IMG/VR virus record: IMGVR_UViG_3300032080_000021
Location: 1 to 25,657 of that record
Strand: one strand, 5' to 3'
DNA: 25,657 nt
Origin: a virus
Below the pieces are notes generated by a model. That model did not search any database, was not told the origin of the DNA, and saw nothing but the letters and a program-made list of their open reading frames with translations. Shown one piece after another: positions 20,027-25,657 of this stretch. Both the position numbers and the translations under genes were made by a program. The stretch's first letter is position 1. The number at the start of each line of letters is the position of its first letter.

Positions 20027-23000
20027 CTAGCCCACCTTCGCATTCCGCGCCAGCACGTCGAGCAGTTGGTTCGCCGCCGTCTTGCCATCCCGCACCTGAG
20101 TCTGGAATTGGATCGCGCCCGGCTGGAACACCGTCTGCGAACCTGCCGGTGCCGGTGCCGTCCCGGCAACACCGGGGCCGGTGCCGATGGTGAGCCGACG
20201 TTCCGCCGCAGTGAGTTCCGGCGTGAGCCTGTCGAGCGCGCCGGACACAAGCGCCTTGTTCGACGTGAGTCCTTTGGCGAGAGCTTCCGCCGCCGCCCGG
20301 CCCTCGTCGTACATATGGCTGAACCCTGCCGCGACAGTCGCCGCGAGTTGCTCGGACGCCGACATTAGCGGGCGTTCCATAGCCTCGCCGCCGAGAATGA
20401 AGCCCTGCCATGTCTGCCGGGCCATCCACGCCATCAGGCGGGATGGGGACCGGATGCCAAGGAAGTTCTTCACAGCGTTCACAGCGTTGCCCACGGCGCT
20501 CATTGCCGCGTCGAAGATGCGCCCGGCCATCGACGAGATGCCGTTCACGAAGCCCTGCATCATCGAGGAACCCATAGCCGACAGCCGACCGCCCAGACCG
20601 CTGAGAGCGCCGACGATCCGGCCCGGCAGGGAACCGATGAAGCTCATGACCCGGCTTACGCCGCCAGAGACGGCACTGCCGATCCGGCCCATAGCACCGG
20701 ACACGAAGCTGACCGCCGAGTTCCACGCCGACGAGATGGAACTGCCGACGCGGGACATCCACGAGGACACCGCAGAGCCGACCCGCGACATGCCGCTGGA
20801 CACGAAGCTGACGACCCGGCCAAGAGCGCCGGACACGGTGGTCGAGATGTTGTTCCAGATGTTCCTGAAGAAGTTGAGCGCCCCCGTCAGGCCGGACCGG
20901 ATCAGGGCGAGGGCGCGGCCCACGATGTAGACCTGAATGAACCCGACAACGGCCTGCACAGCGCCCGACACGACCTTGACGATGCCGCCGAAAATCTGGA
21001 CGAACATGTTGCCAAGGGACTGCATGGCACCCGGCACGTCGTTCGTGAAAATCTTCCTGAAGAAGTCCGACATCCCCTGAATGATGGCCCGGATGATCTG
21101 CACTACGCCCATAATCATCGTTGACAGACCTTGGAAGATCATGACTACGCCTTGGATCATCCCGGCAAGCATGGGACCAAGGATCGGCGCGAGCATACCG
21201 ACGATGAAGGCGATCAGTTCACCGAACACCCCGATGACGGGAGTTACGGCGGCGACAATCTGCTGGATGGCCGGGATCAGGATAGGCGCGATCACGCCCA
21301 CCACCTGAAGGACAGCCTGCACAATCGGCAGGATCGCCGCGACCAGTGCGTTGAACAGCGGTGCAAGGGCGATGACTGCCTGTTGCAGGAGCGGGCCAAG
21401 AATGCCAGCGATCTGCATCAGCGGCGGGAGCAGAGGCTGTATCGCCTGACCGACCACGAGGAACAGTTGCGCGAGGATGTTCAGGATGCCCAGTTGCGAC
21501 ACCACCGCCAGAACCTGCGCGATGATCGGGAGCAGTTGGCCCACTGTGGACATCAGGTTCGCGAACATCGCGATAGTCTCCGGTGTCACAAGGATCGCCA
21601 TTGCCTGCCCAAGCCCGACAAGCAGTGGCCCGATGGAGCGCATGATCGTCTCGGCGTTGTTGAACCATTCGATCATCGTGGCGCGCCCGGCCTCGGTGTT
21701 CATCCAAGCCGTGAAGCGGTCAACGATCTGCGTCAGGGAAGCGAGCATCCGGTTCCCGCTGTCCGCGCCGATACCGAACAGGGTGCCAAGGGACATGACC
21801 AGCGAGCCGGTGAAGTCGAGCACCGCGAGCAGGGACTCCCGCATCTTTTCGAGCACCGCCGTCAGGACGCCCGAGGCGCGTGCCTTCTCAACTGCCTCAC
21901 CGATCTTCTGACCCCACCCGGCGAAGTCCTGCCCAAGCTGTTGCGCCACAGGCGCGGCCCCGGCCATGAACGAGAACAGCGCCCCGGTCAGCCCGGCGAA
22001 GCCGATGCCAAGCCCGCGCACAGCGTTCGGGATGGTCCCTGTCATGGCCTGCATGAAGGCCGCGAACCCCGGCCCGGACACTACGTTGTTGAAGGCGTCC
22101 GTGATGTTGGCGAAGGCGGTGCCGAAGGCCGCACCAAAGTCGTACTTGCCGATCTGCGCCGCGAAGTTAGCGAGCAGGCGTTCGAGCGCGCCTTCCCAGT
22201 TCCGGCCGAAGGCGTCCGCCTGCGCCGTCCATGTGTTCGAGATGGAATCCAGCGCCGCCTGCACGCCGGGCACCCGAGCCTTGATTTCGTCGAAGGACGA
22301 CACCGCGAGGCCCACGCCGACAGCGATACCGGCCAGCGCCGGGGTAAGGGCACCAAGGGCACCGATGCCCAGAGCAAGGGAGGACGCAATCGCAGTACCG
22401 GCCCCGGCAAGACCGGAGCCGAGTGTAGCCATCGGGCCAGCCGCCGCCGCGATCAGGCCCATGACCATGCGGACAGTCGAGTCGGTGCGGGACCACGACA
22501 GCTTCACCTTGTCGGCTATGCCGGACATCAGCGCGAGCACCCTGTTGTGCTTGCCGCCCTCGCTTGCCGTGTACTTGAACATGCCCCCGAGGGCGCGGAG
22601 CGTGCCAACGAACCCGCGCTTCTTCCGGTCAGTGTCTGCGGTGACGGACCCGTCCTCGCGCATCTGCTCGGTGTGGCCCTCCATCAGATCGTCGAGCGTT
22701 GATTCGACCTCGATCAGTTCGGTGGTGGCCGCGACGTGCTGGACGATGGCGTCCGTGTGTTCCTGAGTGGCGGCGGCAAGGTCGCGCTGGACGAACAGTT
22801 CCTGCTGTTTGGCTTTGATGACGTTGCGGACTTCGTTGGTGACTTCCTGATACTGCTTCTTGGTGAGCTTCCCGCCCTCGCGCATCTCTTCGATGAACAG
22901 TTGGATTTTCTCTGAGGCGGCGTCCAAGTCCTTCGAGTCGAACTTGCCGATCAGGCGGTCCCAGTCAACCGAGTCCCCCGAATACATGGCATCGAGCAGG

Positions 23001-23185
23001 GCCTCCCACTGATCGCCCATGCTCGCTTCGAGGCGCTTCTTCCAGCCGTCAGAGAACTTGTCCGCGTTGGCGATACCCGCCTTGCGCGCATCCTCACCGG
23101 CCTTGTTCAACTGCTTCCGAAAGGGCGACAGGTCGCCGTGGACATCAATGTACGCTTCCGCAACTTCGCGTGATGTCAGTGCCAC
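20027..23185 (-). CDS. tail tape measure protein
   Basis: 1052 residues from GTG 23185, with a consensus AGGAGG nine bases upstream that overlaps the end of the chaperone fusion frame. The N-terminus (AEAYIDVHGDLSPFRKQLNK) and a long helical lead-in are followed by many hydrophobic, Gly/Ala/Leu-Pro-rich segments (about residues 240-300 and 540-700) as expected for a tape measure that also crosses the host membrane. Then come SxxSSAW/GRIGS-type repeats (about 770-870) and the typical FLGIRSPSRLM near residue 915. No lysozyme or peptidase domain is seen. It sets tail length; at about 1.5 angstrom per residue it predicts a tail of roughly 155-160 nm. Its place after the frameshifted chaperone is diagnostic. 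Confidence 0.93.
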   Translation of the reverse strand: MALTSREVAEAYIDVHGDLSPFRKQLNKAGEDARKAGIANADKFSDGWKKRLEASMGDQWEALLDAMYSGDSVDWDRLIGKFDSKDLDAASEKIQLFIEEMREGGKLTKKQYQEVTNEVRNVIKAKQQELFVQRDLAAATQEHTDAIVQHVAATTELIEVESTLDDLMEGHTEQMREDGSVTADTDRKKRGFVGTLRALGGMFKYTASEGGKHNRVLALMSGIADKVKLSWSRTDSTVRMVMGLIAAAAGPMATLGSGLAGAGTAIASSLALGIGALGALTPALAGIAVGVGLAVSSFDEIKARVPGVQAALDSISNTWTAQADAFGRNWEGALERLLANFAAQIGKYDFGAAFGTAFANITDAFNNVVSGPGFAAFMQAMTGTIPNAVRGLGIGFAGLTGALFSFMAGAAPVAQQLGQDFAGWGQKIGEAVEKARASGVLTAVLEKMRESLLAVLDFTGSLVMSLGTLFGIGADSGNRMLASLTQIVDRFTAWMNTEAGRATMIEWFNNAETIMRSIGPLLVGLGQAMAILVTPETIAMFANLMSTVGQLLPIIAQVLAVVSQLGILNILAQLFLVVGQAIQPLLPPLMQIAGILGPLLQQAVIALAPLFNALVAAILPIVQAVLQVVGVIAPILIPAIQQIVAAVTPVIGVFGELIAFIVGMLAPILGPMLAGMIQGVVMIFQGLSTMIMGVVQIIRAIIQGMSDFFRKIFTNDVPGAMQSLGNMFVQIFGGIVKVVSGAVQAVVGFIQVYIVGRALALIRSGLTGALNFFRNIWNNISTTVSGALGRVVSFVSSGMSRVGSAVSSWMSRVGSSISSAWNSAVSFVSGAMGRIGSAVSGGVSRVMSFIGSLPGRIVGALSGLGGRLSAMGSSMMQGFVNGISSMAGRIFDAAMSAVGNAVNAVKNFLGIRSPSRLMAWMARQTWQGFILGGEAMERPLMSASEQLAATVAAGFSHMYDEGRAAAEALAKGLTSNKALVSGALDRLTPELTAAERRLTIGTGPGVAGTAPAPAGSQTVFQPGAIQFQTQVRDGKTAANQLLDVLARNAKVG

Positions 23186-23198
23186 GGCGACTGTCCTC

Positions 23199-23785
23199 CT
23201 ACAACTGCTCCAACTGCTTCATCTCATCCTCGATGAGAGACTCCATCGACTGACGCGGCAACGGCTTGTCGAGTTCCGCCTCCCACCTCTCCGCATCCTC
23301 CTGTGACAGGTGCTCCTTGGTCCAGACGTAAACTACGCTGAGGAAGCGCGAGAGCGGGAGCGTGAGGATGTCGATCCCGAGGCCCGAGAAGTGCCCGTCG
23401 ATTGCTTGCCAGTTACTCGTCGCGGTGGCTGATAGTCGGCAGGCATATTGATAGCTTTTTTTGACGACCACTCCTTGATGAGGTTCTCCCAGATGTCGAA
23501 GATGCCGCCCTTCGATTCCAGTTCAAACGAGTCATCAGCGTCGAGCAGGCGCGTCGTCAAATGGCGCCGGGTTGCGTCGTCCATCAGGTCGAAGAACAAC
23601 TGGATGAACAGCGCGCTCGCTTCGAGGTTGATTTCGCGCGTGCCCATCGTCATCATGATCGCGGCCTGACCGGGCATCGGTTCGTAGAACGTGACAGGCA
23701 CACCGTCAACCTTGAACTTGGTCGCTGTTTTCGGGTCGCGCTTCTTGCCCAGTGTGGGCTTGGCGTCGGTTACGAAGTCTTTCAC
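23199..23785 (-). CDS. tail assembly chaperone, -1 frameshift fusion (G-T type)
   Basis: About 195 residues. Translation begins at GTG 23785, slips back one base on the run of seven A at 23462-23456 (complement), and continues in the second frame to the stop at 23199. The joined product passes from WSSKK into SYQYACRLSATATSNWQAID and on to a charged helical tail (TKEHLSQEDAERWEAELDKP). The second frame has no sensible start and no stop between the slip site and its end. In lambda and most siphoviruses the short and frameshifted forms bind the tape measure and recruit tail tube subunits at a fixed ratio; the virion does not contain them. Position directly upstream of the tape measure gene supports this strongly. 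Confidence 0.85.
23333..23785 (-). CDS. tail assembly chaperone, unshifted form (G type)
   Basis: 150 residues from GTG 23785 behind CTAGGAGACGTA. The frame is open upstream to 23935, but that part reads through palindrome site 10 and has no other good start. Core: KDFVTDAKPTLGKKRDPKTA, PVTFYEPMPGQAAIMMTMGT (a 'P-x-P-G-Q-A-A' motif common in actinophage chaperones), LEASALFIQLFFDLMDDATR and WENLIKEWSSKK at the slip site. After the slip site the unshifted frame runs on with a Ser/Arg/Thr-rich, low-complexity tail (TGTSRASGSTSSRSRSRASS) that looks unselected, which fits a conserved fold that ends at the slip site. Confidence 0.85.
   Translation of the reverse strand: MKDFVTDAKPTLGKKRDPKTATKFKVDGVPVTFYEPMPGQAAIMMTMGTREINLEASALFIQLFFDLMDDATRRHLTTRLLDADDSFELESKGGIFDIWENLIKEWSSKKAINMPADYQPPRRVTGKQSTGTSRASGSTSSRSRSRASSA
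23456..23462 (-). promoter_or_regulatory. -1 ribosomal frameshift slippery site (A AAA AAA)
   Basis: On the coding strand the codons are TCA AAA AAA GCT. Seven A in the phase A_AAA_AAA let both tRNA-Lys re-pair after a one-base backward slip, giving AAA AAA AGC. A run of seven A is unusual in this GC-rich sequence. No stop codon interrupts the shifted frame before 23199. Confidence 0.85.
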
Positions 23786-23813
23786 TACGTCTCCTAGAGT
23801 CGTGTCTCCGGGG

Positions 23814-23829
23814 TGTCCAAGCTTGGACA
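23814..23829. repeat. dispersed palindrome site 10, intergenic, before the chaperone gene
   Basis: Perfect TGTCCAAGCTTGGACA in the 61-base gap between the HK97 gp10-like gene and the chaperone start (GTG 23785). No promoter is evident beside it. It lies within the structural operon, where a bound protein could act as a roadblock. Confidence 0.85.
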
Positions 23830-23846
23830 GTCTCAGAGTACCGCGC

Positions 23847-24350
23847 CTACCAGCGCGTGTAGGTGAGCCGACCTTCCGCCAGCATCGCCGCTGACAGTGC
23901 ATTCGCGAGGAACGGGTTGGCTCGCTGACCCGCAACGCTTCTGGTTGTGAAGTACGGTTTCGGGTCGCCGCTTCCGTACCCGCCCGATGCGATCCATGAC
24001 CGGCGCAACAGCGAACCGCTCGGATTCATTGGCCCGCCCGCGTAGCTCATGCGCGGAATCGTCAGGTAGCCCTTGCCCTTCGCGCTGATCCTCGGCGTGC
24101 CGTCATGTACATGCAGTACGTGCCCGGCGTTGTTGTAGACCAGTGACGCCGCACGCAACAGGCCGGTCGGCTTGGGCCGGTTCGCGCGCGTGGCCCCGGC
24201 CAGTTTGCCGGTACGCCGGGGTGCCGTAGCGCGGGCAATCGTCCGCGTGTTTTTCGCTATGTCCCAAATCAGGTCATTCACTTCGCCGCCCGGCATGATG
24301 TACCTGCCGACCTGACGTTCGTGAACGCGGAACCGGACCGGACCCGCCAT
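23847..24350 (-). CDS. HK97 gp10-like neck/tail-completion protein
   Basis: 167 residues from ATG 24350, coupled to the upstream gene by a TGATG overlap. It contains VNDLIWDIAKNTRTIARATA then PRRTGKLAGATRAN, matching the 'A...aP.rTG.L..s' motif of the HK97 gp10-like family, followed by a beta region (LVYNNAGHVLHVHDGTPR) and a C-terminal helix (NPFLANALSAAMLAEGRL). Proteins of this group sit at the head-tail joint or help finish the tail. The major tail tube gene would usually follow, but here the next gene is the chaperone. Confidence 0.72.
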   Translation of the reverse strand: MAGPVRFRVHERQVGRYIMPGGEVNDLIWDIAKNTRTIARATAPRRTGKLAGATRANRPKPTGLLRAASLVYNNAGHVLHVHDGTPRISAKGKGYLTIPRMSYAGGPMNPSGSLLRRSWIASGGYGSGDPKPYFTTRSVAGQRANPFLANALSAAMLAEGRLTYTRW

Positions 24351-24832
24351 CAGTATTCACCGACGCTGACGGTCCACGTACCGCCGACAAGATCGCCGTA
24401 CGGTCCCTGCGGCGTGAACGAACCGAGGACCACCAGTTCGAGTTCGTCCTTCAGCTTCACCAGCGCCCGGTGCATCGCCTTCATGTCGTTCGTCAGGAGA
24501 TGCGCCGCGTCGGTGTTCTGCTTGTCGCTCGGCGGATACGCCTTGCCCGCGATCATCTGCACCGTGGGTGCCGGACGGTACACGCCGACCTCCACCGGGA
24601 AGGCCAGCGTGTACGCGCAGTTGTCGAGCGTGACATCGGACGCCGGGAACGCCGCTGACGGATGCGCCGAAGTCAGCCGGACCCACACGATGCCGCCGCA
24701 CCCGCCGTAGTCGAGCGGGATGCTGTCGCCGGGAAACAGCGACACCGCGCACAGGTTCTCGGCGGTGCCGTCCGCGATCAGTTCCTTGTGGAGATTGTCG
24801 AGCAGGACATCCATGATGCCGTTGATGTCCAT
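24350..24832 (-). CDS. probable tail terminator protein
   Basis: 160 residues from ATG 24832, inside a TGATG overlap with the adaptor gene; the longer open frame to 24910 is out of place. The pattern GGCGGIVWVRLTSAHPSAAF, then CAYTLAFPVEVGVYRPAPTV, and at the end GPYGDLVGGTWTVSVG resembles the actinophage protein placed after the head-to-tail adaptor and generally assigned as tail terminator. It would cap the tail tube and join it to the head. The assignment relies on pattern and order together. Confidence 0.62.
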   Translation of the reverse strand: MDINGIMDVLLDNLHKELIADGTAENLCAVSLFPGDSIPLDYGGCGGIVWVRLTSAHPSAAFPASDVTLDNCAYTLAFPVEVGVYRPAPTVQMIAGKAYPPSDKQNTDAAHLLTNDMKAMHRALVKLKDELELVVLGSFTPQGPYGDLVGGTWTVSVGEY

Positions 24833-25551
24833 CAGCCTGTCACCGTCCGGGGACGCTTGTGGTCCGGCGAGTACACCCTCGGCTTCACCTTCAGCAGGTT
24901 CGGGTTCCACATCTGCACATACAGGTCAACCTCGCGGATGCCGGTCTGCCCGTTCGGGAACAGCCCCGTCTCCAATGTCAGGTTCATACCCTGCCGGGCG
25001 ATGGAAGTCGTCTCAGCCGGGAGCCTGCACTTCCGTTCGTCCGTGAGTGCCATCAGGAACTCGTTCGCGAGGATACCGCCGACGAACTCGCCCAACTCAT
25101 CGACCTCGTAGCCGTTGAGGTACGTCACCGTGAAGTTATCCCCGGCGCACGCTGGCCAACTCTTCCCATCGAGCCGGACCAAGCGTGTGCCGTCCTCCAC
25201 CCGGTAGGCGGAAGGAAGCAGGGCCACACCGTCCACCCTTACATCAACGATGTACCCCACCGGGCCTTCGAGGGTGACGCCGGGGACGTTGCCGCAGTTG
25301 CACCCGTCAGAGCAGAAGCAGTTCCCGTACATGCCGTTGTCCAGCAGGACCGGGTAGAAGGACGTGTTACTGAGGAACGGTCGGCAACACGTCCGCGCAC
25401 AGGGCATGACCGTGATCGGCTCACCGCCGACCTGATACAGCGTCAGCTTCCGCAATGCGCCCGTCGCGAGAAGCTCGGCGTGCCGCACCTGATCCAGTGT
25501 CGCGCCCTCCGGGGGATTCCCGCCCGGCCACGCTATCGGCCACTCGGCCAT
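24832..25551 (-). CDS. head-to-tail adaptor protein (actinophage Cys-rich type)
   Basis: 239 residues from ATG 25551, with AAGGAG seven bases upstream. Recognisable marks are EPITVMPCARTCCRP (Cys cluster) and YGNCFCSDGCNCGN (about 75-88), together perhaps a metal site; the beta block GPVGYIVDVRVDGVALLPSA and YRVEDGTRLVRLDGKSWPAC; then ETTSIARQGMNLTLETGLFP with NGQTGIREVDLYVQMWNPN and RVYSPD near the end. These are shared by the head-to-tail adaptors of many actinobacteriophages, which form the ring below the portal. The Cys-rich insertion is a hallmark of this group. Confidence 0.85.
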   Translation of the reverse strand: MAEWPIAWPGGNPPEGATLDQVRHAELLATGALRKLTLYQVGGEPITVMPCARTCCRPFLSNTSFYPVLLDNGMYGNCFCSDGCNCGNVPGVTLEGPVGYIVDVRVDGVALLPSAYRVEDGTRLVRLDGKSWPACAGDNFTVTYLNGYEVDELGEFVGGILANEFLMALTDERKCRLPAETTSIARQGMNLTLETGLFPNGQTGIREVDLYVQMWNPNLLKVKPRVYSPDHKRPRTVTG

Positions 25552-25561
25552 GTCAGGCTCC

Positions 25562-25657
25562 TTAGCTCAGCAGGGCCGCTTTGGTGCCCCAGACTTGCAG
25601 GATCGTCGCCTCGTCATTCGAGGCGACCGCACACTCCAAGCGTGAACCCTTCGGTAT
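25562..25657 (-). CDS. partial gene at the right edge (C-terminal 31 residues)
   Basis: The frame enters from the right edge and ends at TAA 25562-25564, giving IPKGSRLECAVASNDEATIL and then QVWGTKAALLS. The stop overlaps the ribosome binding site (AAGGAG) of the adaptor gene. It is open across all 32 codons to the edge and in the same operon. From position it should be a capsid-region protein (major capsid, capsid decoration or, less usually, tail tube), but the fragment is too short to tell. Confidence 0.6.
   Translation of the reverse strand: MPKGSRLECAVASNDEATILQVWGTKAALLS

Noticed and set aside
21131-22702. 523-residue rightward open frame
   Set aside because: Antisense to the tape measure gene, extremely rich in Asp/His/Arg with no recognisable domain; a shadow frame.
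23786-23935. N-terminal extension of the chaperone frame up to 23935
   Set aside because: It would read through the palindrome and overlap the upstream gene; GTG 23785 has a proper AGGAG site and starts the conserved part.

Overview
The window looks like part of a double-stranded DNA tailed phage (siphovirus) of a high-GC actinobacterium. The evidence is dense packing with ATGA/GTGA stop-start overlaps, frequent GTG and some TTG starts, a leaderless promoter, and families typical of actinobacteriophages: a Cys-rich head-to-tail adaptor, a ReqiPepy6 Gp37-like minor tail protein, a Rad52-like annealase, a Cas4-like nuclease and a RusA-like resolvase. The host genus cannot be fixed from the sequence.

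Layout. Bases 1-7887 hold about 19 mostly small, rightward genes. Apart from the recombination set (Rad52-like annealase, PD-(D/E)XK/Fe-S nuclease, SNase-like nuclease, SLOG protein, RusA-like resolvase), most are zinc-ribbon or unrecognised proteins. A strong two-way terminator at 7908-7946 separates them from the leftward structural block (25657 down to 7977). In transcription order that block is: the end of an unidentified gene, head-to-tail adaptor, probable tail terminator, HK97 gp10-like protein, tail assembly chaperone with a -1 frameshift on A_AAA_AAA, tape measure protein (1052 aa), Dit-like protein, Gp37-like hub protein, a 1245-aa fibre ending in a peptidase S74 chaperone domain, six small genes (two or three encoding membrane proteins), a coiled-coil stalk protein, an 852-aa modular minor tail protein and a papain-like cysteine protease.

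Two signals are not explained by the genes. First, a 16-bp palindrome, TGTCCAA-NN-TTGGACA, occurs ten times across both arms (one copy has a single end mismatch). Four copies lie in gene junctions, one of them next to the leaderless promoter of the annealase gene. Six lie inside genes and are read in all three codon frames, so selection acts on the DNA site, as for an operator/stoperator or partition site. Second, the 376-bp gap between the annealase and nuclease genes holds two head-to-tail copies of a folded element of about 125-132 nt. Their 11-bp closing stems differ by compensatory base changes while the flanks (ACCTGATG and CATCACCAA) are the same. A further 12-bp inverted repeat follows. 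This is the best candidate here for an undescribed structured RNA or DNA element.
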